64,000 bases of DNA from Immundisolibacter sp049322795 (GCA_049322795.1 JBMOQH010000024.1:124001-188000), one strand, 5' to 3'. Positions 28,686 to 37,846 are shown, counted from the stretch's first letter. Numbers and translations: made by a program. The notes: generated by a model from the sequence alone, not told the origin.

Positions 28686-28831
28686 GAGGTGGAGTCGGCT
28701 TGACGCTGGCGTTGCAGCTTGCGGTGGTGGCGCCAGGGCAGCCAGGCGTTCAGCCCCAGCACCAGCAGGGCGAGGGCGTAGCTCGGCCAAACGTAGGCGC
28801 CATAGCCGCCCATGGCGAGGAATTCCTTCAT
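28682..28831 (-). CDS. ccmD: Heme exporter protein CcmD
   Basis: A 49-residue single-helix membrane protein: MKEFLAMGGYGAYVWPSY then a hydrophobic segment and a basic tail (WRHHRKLQRQRQ). The GGYGAYVWPSY motif is the CcmD signature. CcmD helps release holo-CcmE from the CcmABC transporter. It overlaps ccmC and ccmE by four bases. Confidence 0.93.
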   Translation of the reverse strand: MKEFLAMGGYGAYVWPSYALALLVLGLNAWLPWRHHRKLQRQRQADSTS

Positions 28832-29565
28832 GGCGTGTCGAGCTCCAGCAGCCAGCGGGCGTCGCGTTCGCGCTCCAGGACCTCGCAGCGCATGCGCTGC
28901 AGCAGCACCGCCGCGAAGTACACCGTGAAGCCGGCGATCATCAGCAGCAGCGGCGTCAGCATGGCCGGGTGGATGGCCGGGCCGTCCATGCGCGTGAGCG
29001 AGGCCGGCTGGTGCAGCGTGTTCCACCAGTCGACCGAGAAATGGATGATCGGGATGTTGACCACGCCGACCAGCGCCAGCAGCGCCGTTGCCCGCCCGGC
29101 GCGCTGCGGCTCGTCGATGGCGCCGCGCAGCGCGATCAGCCCCAGATACAAAAACAGCAGCACCAGTTCGGAGGTCAGACGTGCGTCCCAGGCCCACCAG
29201 GTGCCCCACATGGGCTTGCCCCACAGCGAGCCCGTCACCAGCGTCAGCGCCGTGAAGGCGGCGCCGAGCGGCGCGCAGCACTTGGCCAGCATGTCGGCCA
29301 GCTTGATGCGCCAGACCAGGAATACGAACGCGCCGCTGGCCATCACCATGTAGGTGAGCATGGACAGCCAGGCCGCCGGCACGTGGATGAAAATGATCCG
29401 GTAGCTGTCGCCCTGCTGGTAGTCGGCCGGTGCCACGGCCAGACCCCATACAGCGCCGATCAGCAGCAGCGCGGCGGCGAGTGTGCCGAGCCACGGCAGC
29501 AGCCGCCCGGCGAAGGGATAGAAGAACTTGGGGACGGCGAGGCGGTCGAGCGTCGGGCCGAACAT
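28828..29565 (-). CDS. ccmC: Heme exporter membrane protein CcmC
   Basis: A 245-residue six-helix membrane protein that loads heme onto CcmE. The tryptophan-rich WWD motif reads WGTWWAWDARLTSEL, flanked by conserved histidines in RIIFIHVPAAW and IIHFSVDWWNTLH. Length is normal. It lies six bases after ccmB. Confidence 0.96.
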   Translation of the reverse strand: MFGPTLDRLAVPKFFYPFAGRLLPWLGTLAAALLLIGAVWGLAVAPADYQQGDSYRIIFIHVPAAWLSMLTYMVMASGAFVFLVWRIKLADMLAKCCAPLGAAFTALTLVTGSLWGKPMWGTWWAWDARLTSELVLLFLYLGLIALRGAIDEPQRAGRATALLALVGVVNIPIIHFSVDWWNTLHQPASLTRMDGPAIHPAMLTPLLLMIAGFTVYFAAVLLQRMRCEVLERERDARWLLELDTP

Positions 29566-29571
29566 GGGCGG

Positions 29572-30231
29572 TCAGTCCAGGGAAATGCGCAGCGCCGCGG
29601 CGGTGGCCCAGGGCGCGAACACGGCCGCCAGCACCAGCATGGCGGCCAGCAGCGATAGGTTGGCGCCGGCACCGAAGCCGATTGCCGCCGCCTGCACGGC
29701 GCCGCTGCCGAAGATGAGCACCGGCACGTACAGCGGCAGCACCAGCAGGCCGAGCAGGGCGCCACCCCCGCGAAGACCGAGCGTCAGCGCGGCGCTGATG
29801 GCGCCGAGCAGATGCAGCAGGGGAGTGCCGAGCAGCAGGCCGGCCAGCAGCACGCCAAGGTCGGCCCAGTTTAACCCGAAGCCCAGGGCCAGCACGGGCG
29901 CGGCAAAGGCCAGCGGCAGGCCGCAGGTCAGCCACTGGGCGGCAATCTTGGCTGCCACCAGCGCCGTCAGCGGCGCCGGGCTGAGCAGCAGTTGTTCGAG
30001 CGCGCCGCCATGCTGGTCGGCGGCGAACAGGCGCGGCAGGCCGAGCAGGGTGGCGAGCACCGCGGCGATCCACACCACACCGGGGCCGATGGCGCGCAGG
30101 AGCGCCGGTTCGGCCCCCACGCCGAGCGGGAACAGGCTGCCGACGATGACGAAAAACGTCAGCGGCAGCAGGGTGTCGCCCGGGCGGCGCCAGGCCAACA
30201 GCAGCTCGCGGCGGAACACCTGCCCGATCAT
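29572..30231 (-). CDS. ccmB: Heme exporter membrane protein CcmB
   Basis: A 219-residue membrane protein with six predicted helices, the permease partner of CcmA. The opening MIGQVFRRELLLAWRRPGD and the motif FAADQHGGALEQLLLSP are characteristic. ATG 30231 overlaps the ccmA stop by four bases; longer in-frame reading upstream is shadow of ccmA. Confidence 0.94.
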   Translation of the reverse strand: MIGQVFRRELLLAWRRPGDTLLPLTFFVIVGSLFPLGVGAEPALLRAIGPGVVWIAAVLATLLGLPRLFAADQHGGALEQLLLSPAPLTALVAAKIAAQWLTCGLPLAFAAPVLALGFGLNWADLGVLLAGLLLGTPLLHLLGAISAALTLGLRGGGALLGLLVLPLYVPVLIFGSGAVQAAAIGFGAGANLSLLAAMLVLAAVFAPWATAAALRISLD

Positions 30232-30839
30232 GCCGGCGCGCCGAGGTCGAGTTCGCGCAGCACGCCGCCGAGGCCGGGCAGGTCCTGGTGCGTCGTGAGC
30301 ACGGCGAGTCCCCCGTCCGCCAGGTGTTCCGCCAGCAGGTGCGACACCAGCTCGACGCCCGCGCGGTCGAGGCCGGTCAAAGGTTCGTCCAGTACCCACA
30401 GCGTGCTTGGGCGCAGCAGCAGTCGGCCGAGGCCCAGTCGGCGGCGCTGGCCTTGCGAGAGCTGGCGCGCAGGTTGCCGGGCCAGCGCCGACAGTCCCAC
30501 CCGATGCAGCACGGCGGTGATGTCGGCCGCCGTGACCGGTGCGCCGGCCAGCGCGAGGTTCTCGTGGGCGGTCAGGTCGCCGAAGTGACCTTCCTGATGG
30601 CCGAGAAAGCCCAGACGCGCCCGGTAGTCGTCGCCGAGGTCGGCTATCGGCGTGCCGTCCCAGCACACCGCGCCGCGAGCCGGCTCGGTGAGCCCGCACA
30701 GGATGCGCAGCAGTGTGGTCTTGCCGGCGCCGTTGGGGCCGGCCACGCGCAGCGCCTCGCCCGCGTGCAACAGCCAGTTCAGGCGGCGGAACAGCACCGT
30801 GTTGGACCGCACCGCGGCGAGGTCGCGCAGTTCGAGCAT
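30228..30839 (-). CDS. ccmA: Heme exporter ATP-binding protein CcmA
   Basis: A 203-residue ABC ATPase powering release of holo-CcmE. The Walker A is GPNGAGKTTLLR, the signature motif LSQGQRRRLGLGRLLL and the Walker B LWVLDEPLTGLD. First gene of ccmABCDE-aguA-aguB on this strand; ccmF is transcribed divergently. Confidence 0.96.
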   Translation of the reverse strand: MLELRDLAAVRSNTVLFRRLNWLLHAGEALRVAGPNGAGKTTLLRILCGLTEPARGAVCWDGTPIADLGDDYRARLGFLGHQEGHFGDLTAHENLALAGAPVTAADITAVLHRVGLSALARQPARQLSQGQRRRLGLGRLLLRPSTLWVLDEPLTGLDRAGVELVSHLLAEHLADGGLAVLTTHQDLPGLGGVLRELDLGAPA

Positions 30840-30922
30840 GGGGCGGGCAGGGTCCGGCGGCGAGCGCTGATGTGCTGGTGAGGGCGGGGAGGGGGCATTA
30901 AACTGCCGGCCCGCGATGAGCC

Positions 30923-30942
30923 CGCCTGACTGAAGTCAGGCG
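30923..30942. repeat. Short hairpin in the ccmA-ccmF divergent spacer
   Basis: CGCCTGAC pairs with GTCAGGCG around a TGAA loop (8-bp stem). It lies in the 163-bp spacer between the divergent ccmA and ccmF starts. It could be an operator or a transcript leader hairpin; nothing in the sequence decides. Confidence 0.5.
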
Positions 30943-31002
30943 CCGCGCATTGTCGCACCGTCTGAGCCGCCGTCGCGGCGGAACCCGGGACACCGCTTCT
31001 AT

Positions 31003-32958
31003 ATGACCCCGAGTCAACACCTGATCGAGCTTGGCCATTTCGCGGTCATGCTGGCGCTGCCGGTCGCCCTGTTGCAGGCGCTGGCGCCGCTGCTGGCGCG
31101 CGCCCTGCGTCGACCGGAGCTGGCGACCGTCGCCGTGCGCGGCGCCTGGCTGCAACTCGCGCTGGCGCTGATCGGCTGGGTCGCGCTCACGCAGGCCTTC
31201 GTGACCGACAACTTCTCGGTCTGGTACGTGGCGCAGAACTCCAACAGCGCGCTGCCGCTGATCTACAAGATCACCGCCGTGTGGGGCGGCCACGAGGGTT
31301 CGCTGTATCTGTGGTACGTGATCCTGGCCGGTTGGTCGGCGGCGCTCGCCTGGGCCGGGCGGCGCAGCATGGCCGAGCGCCTGCCGGTGGCGCTCGCCGT
31401 GCAGGGCGCGCTGTGCGTGGGTTTTCTGGGGCTGATCCTGTTCCTGTCGAACCCGTTCGCGCGCCTGCTGCCGATTCCGGCCGACGGGCGCGACCTGAAC
31501 CCGCTGTTGCAGGACCCCGGCATGGCCATCCATCCACCCATGCTGTACATGGGCTACGTGGGGTTCTCGATTCCCTTCGCGCTGGTGCTGACGGCGCTGC
31601 TCACCCGTTGGCCGGCCGAGGACTGGCTGCCGACCGTGCGCCGCTGGGCGCTGTCGGCGTTCGGCTTTCTCACCGTCGGCATCGTGCTCGGCGGCGCCTG
31701 GGCCTACTACGAGCTCGGCTGGGGCGGCTACTGGGCCTGGGATCCGGTCGAGAATGCCTCGTTCATGCCCTGGCTCACCGGCGCCGCACTGGTGCACTCG
31801 CTCATGGTGCAGGAGCAGCGGCGCCTGCTGGCGAGCTGGAACCTGTTCCTGGCCATCCTGACCTTCTCGCTGTCGCTGCTCGGCACCTTCCTGGTGCGCT
31901 CGGGCGTGCTGTCGTCGGTGCACGCCTTTGCCGTCGATCCCGGGCGTGGGGCCTACATCCTGGCCTTCCTGGCGGTGGTGGTGGGCGGGGCGTTCGGCGT
32001 GTTCCTGTGGCGCGGCGGGCAGGCGCAGTCGAACCCGCGACCGACCGCCTGGCTGTCGCGCGAGTCGCTGCTGCTCGCCAACAACGTGCTGTTCACGGTG
32101 GCCGGCGCGTGCGTGTTTCTCGGCACGCTGTACCCACTGTTCCTGGACGTGACGGCGGAGCAGAAGATCACCGTCGCCGCGCCGTATTTCAACTCCGTGG
32201 TGGTGCCGCAGATGCTGGCGCTGGTGCTGCTGATGGGGCTCACGCCCAGCCTGCCGTGGCGCCGTGCCGAGCCGAAGGCCCTGTGGGCGCGCCTGCGATG
32301 GCCGACGCTGGCCGGTGTTGCGGCGGGCGTGCTGACGATGGCGCTGGCGCGGCCGCTGAGTGGGCTCGCGGCGGCATCGGTCGGTTTTGCGGTGTTCGCC
32401 ATGGCGACGGTGCTGGCGGACCTGCTGCGCGGCGGGCGCAGTTTCGCGCTGGCCGAGCGTCGTTCCCTGCCCGGCGCGGTGCTGGTCAACGCCTGGCGCG
32501 CGCGGCGCCACTACGGCGCGCTGCTGGCGCATGTCGGCGTGGCGGTGGCGACCATCGGCCTGGCGGCGGCCGGGCTGTTTCGCGAGCACGTGATGGTCAG
32601 CCTGGCGACAGGCGACGCGCTGGAGGTCGGCGGTCATCGCGTCGAGCTGGTTTCGTTTGCGCCGGCACGCGGTCCGAACTACGACGCCGAGCGGGCCACG
32701 TTCCGCCTGGACGGGGCCATCGAGGTGCGCTCCGAGCGTCGCATCTACCACGCCAGTCGCATGCCGACCACCGAGTCCGGCATCCATTCGACCCCGCTGC
32801 GCGACGTCTACGTGGTGCTCGGCGAGACCCGCGACGGCCGCCACACCATCAGCGCCTACGTGAACCCACTCGTGCAGTGGATCTGGGCCGGTAGCGCGCT
32901 GATCGGCCTGGGCGTGCTGCTGTGCCTGGGCGAGCGGGCGCCGCGCCAAACCCCTTGA
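31003..32958 (+). CDS. ccmF: Heme lyase CcmF
   Basis: A 651-residue membrane protein with about 13-15 helices that attaches heme from CcmE to apocytochromes c. The WWD motif is GGYWAWDPVENASFMPW; conserved histidines lie in WGGHEGSLYLW and AIHPPMLYMGYVGFS. It is divergent from ccmABCDE, while in most genomes ccmF follows ccmE on the same strand. No ccmG, ccmH or ccmI is seen after it; mutS begins 13 bp later. Only a weak GGGA element precedes the ATG. Confidence 0.96.
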   Translation: MTPSQHLIELGHFAVMLALPVALLQALAPLLARALRRPELATVAVRGAWLQLALALIGWVALTQAFVTDNFSVWYVAQNSNSALPLIYKITAVWGGHEGSLYLWYVILAGWSAALAWAGRRSMAERLPVALAVQGALCVGFLGLILFLSNPFARLLPIPADGRDLNPLLQDPGMAIHPPMLYMGYVGFSIPFALVLTALLTRWPAEDWLPTVRRWALSAFGFLTVGIVLGGAWAYYELGWGGYWAWDPVENASFMPWLTGAALVHSLMVQEQRRLLASWNLFLAILTFSLSLLGTFLVRSGVLSSVHAFAVDPGRGAYILAFLAVVVGGAFGVFLWRGGQAQSNPRPTAWLSRESLLLANNVLFTVAGACVFLGTLYPLFLDVTAEQKITVAAPYFNSVVVPQMLALVLLMGLTPSLPWRRAEPKALWARLRWPTLAGVAAGVLTMALARPLSGLAAASVGFAVFAMATVLADLLRGGRSFALAERRSLPGAVLVNAWRARRHYGALLAHVGVAVATIGLAAAGLFREHVMVSLATGDALEVGGHRVELVSFAPARGPNYDAERATFRLDGAIEVRSERRIYHASRMPTTESGIHSTPLRDVYVVLGETRDGRHTISAYVNPLVQWIWAGSALIGLGVLLCLGERAPRQTP

Positions 32959-32971
32959 AGGCGGTGCCGGT

Positions 32972-35551
32972 TTGACGCAGCCGCCCGCCGATCCGCTGGC
33001 CGGCCACACGCCGGCCATGCAGCACTACCTGCGCCTGAAGGCCGAGCGGCCGCAGGCGCTGCTTCTGTACCGCATGGGCGATTTCTACGAGCTGTTCTTC
33101 GACGATGCGGTCGAGGCGGCGCGTCTGCTGGACATCACGCTGACCAGCCGCGGCGAGTCGGCCGGGCAGAAGATTCCAATGGCCGGCGTGCCGGCGCATG
33201 CGCTCGAGAACTACCTCGCGCGGCTGGTGCGGCGCGGGCGCACGGTCGCCATCTGCGAGCAGATCGGCGTGCCGGACGGGCGCGGGCCGATGCGGCGCGA
33301 GCTCACGCGCGTGGTCACGCCCGGCACGCTCACCGACGAGGCGCTGCTCGACCAGCGCCGCGACAACCTGATCGCCGGCGTGCTGCGTGCCGGCGAGCGG
33401 GCGGGATTGGCGGTGCTGGAGCTGGCCAGCGGGCGCTTCACGGTGTGCGAACTCGACGGCGAGGCGGCGCTGGCGGCGGAGCTCGCGCGCCTGGCGCCGG
33501 CCGAGCTGCTGGCGCCGGACGACGGCACGGTGCTGCCCGACGGCGGCTGGAGCGTGACGCCGCGGCCGCCGTGGCAGTTCGAGGTGGCGAGCGCGCAGCG
33601 GCGCCTGTGCGAGCAGTTCGCGGTGCGTGATCTGTCCGGCTTCGGCTGTGCCGACATGCCGCTCGCCGTCGGCGCCGCCGGGGCGCTGCTGCAGTACGCG
33701 CAGGACACCCAGCTCGCCGCGCTGCCGCACCTGCGCGGGCTGCGCGTGCAGGCGCCCGACGCGGTGCTGGTGCTCGACCCGGCCACGCGGCGCAATCTCG
33801 AACTCGACCGCAGCCTGTCGGGCGACGAGCGCGCGACCTTGCTCGGCGTGCTCGATGCGTGCAGCGGCGCCATGGGCAGCCGCCAGCTGCGCCGCTGGCT
33901 GCTCGGGCCGATCCGCGACCGCGCCGAGCTGCGCCGCCGGCATGGGGCGATCGCGGTGCTGCTCGGGGAGCGCGGCTACGCCCCGCTGCAAGACGCGCTG
34001 GGCGGTATCGCCGACATCGAACGCATCTTGGGGCGCGTCGCGCTGCGCTCGGCGCGGCCGCGGGATCTGGCGGCGCTGCGCGAGGGTCTCGCGCGCCTGC
34101 CGGCGCTGGCGACGCTGCTGTCCAGCCTCGACGCCCCGCTGCTGCAGGACCTGCGCGCCGCGCTGCCGCTGTTCACGCCGCTGCACGAGCTGCTCACGCG
34201 CGCGCTGGCGGAGAGTCCGCCGGCGCTGCTGCGCGAGGGCGGCGTGATCGGCCCGGGCTTCGACGCCGACCTCGACGAGCTTCGCACCATTGGCGAGGAC
34301 GCCGGCAGTTATTTGCTGGATCTCGAACGGCGCGAGCGCGAGCGCACCGGCATCGCCACGCTCAAGGTGGCCTACAACCGCGTGCATGGCTACTACATCG
34401 AGATCGGCCGCGCCCAGACCGGCGCGCTGCCGGCCGACTACACGCGCCGACAGACGCTAAAGAACGCCGAGCGGTATCTGACGCCGGAGCTGAAGGCCTT
34501 CGAGGACAAGGCGCTCGGCGCCCGCGAGCGCGCGCTGGCCCGCGAGCGGGAGTTGTTCGAGCAGCTCCTGGACGCCATCACCGCGGAGCTCGCGCCGCTG
34601 CAGACGGCGGCCGGTGCCATCGCGCAGCTCGACGCGCTGGCGTGTCTCGCCGAGCGGGCCGAGCGCTTCGGCTACGTCGAGCCGCAGCTCGACGATGCGC
34701 CCGGCATCGACATCGACGGCGGCCGCCACCCGGTGGTCGAGCAGCTGGTCGACGGCCAGTTCGTGGACAACGACCTCAAGCTCGACGAGCACCGCCGCAT
34801 CCTGCTGGTCACCGGCCCCAACATGGGCGGCAAGTCCACCTACATGCGCCAGGTGGCGCTGATCGTGCTGCTGGCGCACGCCGGCAGTTACGTGCCGGCA
34901 AAAAGCGCGCGCATCGGGCCGGTGGACCGCATCTTCACGCGCATCGGCGCGGCGGACGACGTGGCCGGCGGGCGCTCCACCTTCATGGTGGAGATGACCG
35001 AGACGGCCAACATCCTGCACAACGCCACCGACCGCAGCCTGGTGCTGCTGGACGAGGTCGGGCGCGGCACCAGCACCTACGACGGCCTGGCGCTGGCCTG
35101 GGCGTGCCTGACGCATCTGGCGCAGCGGGTGCGGGCGTTCACGCTGTTCGCGACGCATTACTTCGAGCTGACCGCACTGGCGCAGGAGCTCGACGGCGTC
35201 GACAACGTGCACCTCGACGCCGCCGAGCACGCCGGCGGCATCGTGTTCCTGCATCGCGTGCAGCCGGGGCCGGCCAGCCGCAGCTACGGCCTGCAGGTGG
35301 CGGCGCTGGCCGGCGTGCCGGCGGCGGTGCTCAAGCTGGCCGGCGAGCGCCTGGCGGTGTTCGGCGAGATGCCGGCGGCAGCGGCGCCGGCCGCGCCGCC
35401 TCAGAGGCAACTCGGCCTGTTCGAGCCGCAGCCCGGGCAGGCGCTGCTGGATCGCCTGGCGCAGATCGACCCCGATGAGCTTGCCCCGCGCGCGGCGCTC
35501 GACCTGCTTTACGAGCTGCGCGCGCTGGCGGCGGGCAAGGGCAGCGGTTGA
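32972..35551 (+). CDS. mutS: DNA mismatch repair protein MutS
   Basis: An 859-residue mismatch-recognition ATPase. The N-terminal F-x-E mismatch-probing motif is GDFYELFF at about residues 36-43; the Walker A is GPNMGGKSTYMRQ near residue 615; LVLLDEVGRGTSTYDG is the Walker B/signature region, and ATHYFEL follows. The start is TTG at 32972: this N-terminus (DPLAGHTPAMQHYLRLKAE) aligns with the usual MutS opening, and no ATG or GTG in frame lies closer to it. It ends with a helix-turn-helix and a C-terminal tail (AALDLLYELRALA). Confidence 0.96.
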   Translation: MTQPPADPLAGHTPAMQHYLRLKAERPQALLLYRMGDFYELFFDDAVEAARLLDITLTSRGESAGQKIPMAGVPAHALENYLARLVRRGRTVAICEQIGVPDGRGPMRRELTRVVTPGTLTDEALLDQRRDNLIAGVLRAGERAGLAVLELASGRFTVCELDGEAALAAELARLAPAELLAPDDGTVLPDGGWSVTPRPPWQFEVASAQRRLCEQFAVRDLSGFGCADMPLAVGAAGALLQYAQDTQLAALPHLRGLRVQAPDAVLVLDPATRRNLELDRSLSGDERATLLGVLDACSGAMGSRQLRRWLLGPIRDRAELRRRHGAIAVLLGERGYAPLQDALGGIADIERILGRVALRSARPRDLAALREGLARLPALATLLSSLDAPLLQDLRAALPLFTPLHELLTRALAESPPALLREGGVIGPGFDADLDELRTIGEDAGSYLLDLERRERERTGIATLKVAYNRVHGYYIEIGRAQTGALPADYTRRQTLKNAERYLTPELKAFEDKALGARERALARERELFEQLLDAITAELAPLQTAAGAIAQLDALACLAERAERFGYVEPQLDDAPGIDIDGGRHPVVEQLVDGQFVDNDLKLDEHRRILLVTGPNMGGKSTYMRQVALIVLLAHAGSYVPAKSARIGPVDRIFTRIGAADDVAGGRSTFMVEMTETANILHNATDRSLVLLDEVGRGTSTYDGLALAWACLTHLAQRVRAFTLFATHYFELTALAQELDGVDNVHLDAAEHAGGIVFLHRVQPGPASRSYGLQVAALAGVPAAVLKLAGERLAVFGEMPAAAAPAAPPQRQLGLFEPQPGQALLDRLAQIDPDELAPRAALDLLYELRALAAGKGSG

Positions 35552-35564
35552 GGCGGGCCGATCG

Positions 35565-35763
35565 TTCGCGGCGAGGGCGCCGCTCCCACAGTGCCTTTCC
35601 ATGGTTTGTGGGAGGCCCGCCCCCGCGCCGAATGGTTTGTGTGCAAGGGTTCGCGGCGGGGGCGCCGCTCCCACAGTGGCTTTCTGTGGTTTGTGGGAGG
35701 CCCGCCCCGGGCCGAATGGTTTGTGCGGGAAGATTCGCGGCGAGGGCGCCGCTCCCACAGTGG
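35565..35763 (+). repeat. Tandem hairpin-forming repeats, about 85 bp period
   Basis: A 29-bp unit starting TTCGCGGCG and ending CCGCTCCCACAGTG occurs at 35565-35593, 35650-35678 and 35734-35762, spaced 85 and 84 bp. Between the copies lie two copies of a second unit starting GTTTGTGGGAGGCCCGCCCC. CTCCCACA of one unit is complementary to TGTGGGAG of the next, so each period can fold into a hairpin. This resembles REP/BIME-type intergenic elements between mutS and fdxA. Confidence 0.8.
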
Positions 35764-35838
35764 TCCGGCGGGCCAGAGTCCAGCCGCGCTTCGCCCGCTC
35801 GCTATAATTCGGCGCTTTTTTCGCCCCGGAGAACGGCC

Positions 35839-36162
35839 ATGGCCTTCGTCGTCACCGAAGCCTGCATCAAGTGCAAGTACACCGACTGCGTGGAAGTGTG
35901 TCCGGTGGACTGCTTCCGCGAAGGGCCGAACATGCTGGTGATCGACCCCGACGAGTGCATCGACTGCACGCTGTGCGTGGCCGAGTGTCCGGTCGAGGCC
36001 ATCGTCGACGAGGAGGAAATCCCCGCCGGCCAGCAGGAGTTCATCGAGCTGAACGCCCGCCTGTCGCAGCAGTGGCCGCCGATCACCCAGCGCCGGGACG
36101 CGCCCGAAGGCGCCGACCAGTGGGCCGGCGTGCCGGACAAGCGCAAGCTGCTGGAAGAGTAG
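35839..36162 (+). CDS. fdxA: 7Fe ferredoxin FdxA
   Basis: A 107-residue ferredoxin with one [3Fe-4S] and one [4Fe-4S] cluster. The cysteine patterns TEACIKCKYTDCVEVCPVDC and DECIDCTLCVAECPVEAI match FdxA of Azotobacter and Pseudomonas. The ATG at 35839 was chosen because everything upstream in frame is the repeat region. A TATAAT at 35803-35808 is a good minus-10 element 31 bp before the start; no clear minus-35 is seen. The next gene starts three bases after its stop. Confidence 0.95.
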   Translation: MAFVVTEACIKCKYTDCVEVCPVDCFREGPNMLVIDPDECIDCTLCVAECPVEAIVDEEEIPAGQQEFIELNARLSQQWPPITQRRDAPEGADQWAGVPDKRKLLEE

Positions 36163-36165
36163 GGC

Positions 36166-37095
36166 GTGCGTATCGCGATTGCCGGTGCCGGTGGCATCGG
36201 CTGCCTGGTCGGGGCGCGCCTGGCCTCGGCAGGGCAGGCCGAGGTGGTGCTGCTGGCACGCGGCGAGCATGCCGCGCGCCTGGCACGGGATGGTCTCACG
36301 CTCGATTTCAACGGCGAGGTCGAGACGCACCGCCTGCCGGTCATCGACACCGCCGACGAGGCGGCGCTCGGCCAGCTGGCGGACTGCGACTGGCTGCTGT
36401 TCGCCTGCAAGAGCCAGCACACGCGGCGTCTGGCCGAACATCTGAAGCCCCACGTCGGTGCGCAGTGCCGGCTGTGGTCACTGCAGAACGGCGTCGACAA
36501 CGAGCCGATGCTGGCCGAGATCTTCGGCCGGCCGGTGCTGGGCGGCCTCATGCGCAAGTTCTTCGCCCACATCACGACGCCCGGCGAAGTGGAAGTCCGC
36601 GGCACGCTCGAGGCGGTGCTGGGCGACTACCCGACCGGCTGCGGCGCCGATGCCAACGACATGATCGAGCGCCTGCGCACGGCCGGCGTGACGGTGTTCG
36701 CGAGCGAAGACATCCGCCGCGAGCTGTGGCGCAAGCTGATCCTGAACAACGGCTGCAACCCGCTGGCGGCGGTGACCTTTCTCGACACCCAGCACATGGC
36801 GAATGACCCCGATCTGGCCTGGGTGATGCGAAACCTGATGCGCGAGGCCGGCGCCGCGGCGGCCGCCGACGAAGTGGAATTCAGCCCGCACGAGCTCGAA
36901 GCCGTGTTCCAGTGGATCAAGGGCATCACGCCGATCAAGCCGTCCATGCAGGCCGACGCCGAGCGCGGCAAACCCCTGGAGCTCGACGGCATCACCGGCG
37001 CCGTGCTGCGCCGGGCGGCGCTGCTCGGCATCGAGGTGCCGGTCACCGCCACCCTGCACCACGTGCTGCTCGGCAAGTACGGCAGCAGCGACTGA
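36166..37095 (+). CDS. 2-dehydropantoate 2-reductase (PanE/ApbA) family protein, second copy
   Basis: A 309-residue NADP-dependent reductase. The Rossmann motif is IAIAGAGGIGCLVGARLASAG, the adjacent lysine LLFACKSQHTRRL, the amide-binding WSLQNGVDNE, and the C-terminal catalytic lysine in ELWRKLILNNGCNPLAA. It is closer to classical ketopantoate reductase than the paralogue at 6224 because of the RKLxxNxxxNPLxA motif, so a role in pantothenate synthesis is possible. The start is GTG at 36166, three bases after fdxA, hence probably cotranscribed. Confidence 0.88.
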   Translation: MRIAIAGAGGIGCLVGARLASAGQAEVVLLARGEHAARLARDGLTLDFNGEVETHRLPVIDTADEAALGQLADCDWLLFACKSQHTRRLAEHLKPHVGAQCRLWSLQNGVDNEPMLAEIFGRPVLGGLMRKFFAHITTPGEVEVRGTLEAVLGDYPTGCGADANDMIERLRTAGVTVFASEDIRRELWRKLILNNGCNPLAAVTFLDTQHMANDPDLAWVMRNLMREAGAAAAADEVEFSPHELEAVFQWIKGITPIKPSMQADAERGKPLELDGITGAVLRRAALLGIEVPVTATLHHVLLGKYGSSD

Positions 37096-37145
37096 TCCGC
37101 TGCCCGGCGACGCGATGTCGCGGGGCAAGCCATGGATGGCTTACA

Positions 37146-37178
37146 CGCAGATCAGGCGCGCCAAGAGCCTGATCTGCG
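37146..37178. repeat. Inverted repeat with 11-bp arms
   Basis: CGCAGATCAGG at 37146-37156 pairs perfectly with 37168-37178 over an 11-base loop. It lies between convergent genes, just before a second hairpin, so the pair may act together in termination. Confidence 0.6.
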
Positions 37179-37211
37179 GCGCCCGACGCGGGCATGTACC
37201 GCGGCGGACGA

Positions 37212-37243
37212 ACTGAAAAATTCCATGGACGGAATTTTTCAGT
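37212..37243. terminator. Bidirectional terminator
   Basis: ACTGAAAAATTCC at 37212-37224 pairs perfectly (13 bp) with 37231-37243 around ATGGAC. Read either way, the stem contains an A-run and a T-run, and it lies between the convergent PanE-like and dioxygenase genes. This is a good candidate for a shared terminator. Confidence 0.7.
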
Positions 37244-37249
37244 CTTCGA

Positions 37250-37783
37250 TCAGATCAGGAAGCTCAGGTTCGGCGCCTGAATGATGGCCTGGTCGATGCT
37301 GGCTTCCCGTCGGGCGATGCGAAAACCGCCGTCGACCAGGCGCAGCCGGTCCTTGCGGCGAGCTCCCAGGATATAGGGCACGGGCTCGCTGGCACGCACG
37401 CGATAAATCAGCAGCCGCGTGTCGACATCGAGTTCACCGGGCTGGTCGACAGCGCTTCGCGCGCGGATGTTGGTGACGAAGTAGTTGTAGACGCTCGGTG
37501 GCTGCTCGGCGGTGGTCGTGGTCGGGTTGCCGAGCAACTGCACGCGCACTTTCAGGCTCCGATAGTCATCGTCGAAATATGGATTGCCCATGCCGACCTG
37601 GCGGCGGGCGCCGTGCTCGTAGAACTCCGGAAAGCCGACGCGGTAGTGGATGTCTTCGGCCAGCAGCGCGAACCACTGGGCAAGCTGGCGCTGGGCCAGC
37701 AGGTCGGCTTCGTCGTAGTAGAACTCGCACACGCGGCGGTAGAGCGCGTCGTCAACGACGCGCGCAGCGGTTTCGGTGGTCAC
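37250..37783 (-). CDS. Aromatic-ring-hydroxylating dioxygenase, beta (small) subunit
   Basis: A 177-residue SnoaL/cystatin-like protein, the structural beta subunit of Rieske oxygenases. The opening VTTETAARVVDDALYRRVCEFYYDEADLL and the later segments HYRVGFPEFY and YFVTNIRARS fit the family. The start is GTG at about 37783 with a GGAGA site six bases upstream; an in-frame TTG further up has no family support. It follows the alpha-subunit gene by 63 bp. Confidence 0.88.
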   Translation of the reverse strand: MTTETAARVVDDALYRRVCEFYYDEADLLAQRQLAQWFALLAEDIHYRVGFPEFYEHGARRQVGMGNPYFDDDYRSLKVRVQLLGNPTTTTAEQPPSVYNYFVTNIRARSAVDQPGELDVDTRLLIYRVRASEPVPYILGARRKDRLRLVDGGFRIARREASIDQAIIQAPNLSFLI

Positions 37784-37846
37784 GGGCAGTCTCCGGAAAA
37801 CGGGGTGCCGGCCACCCGCGTAAGGTGGCCAATGGCGATGCAAGGC

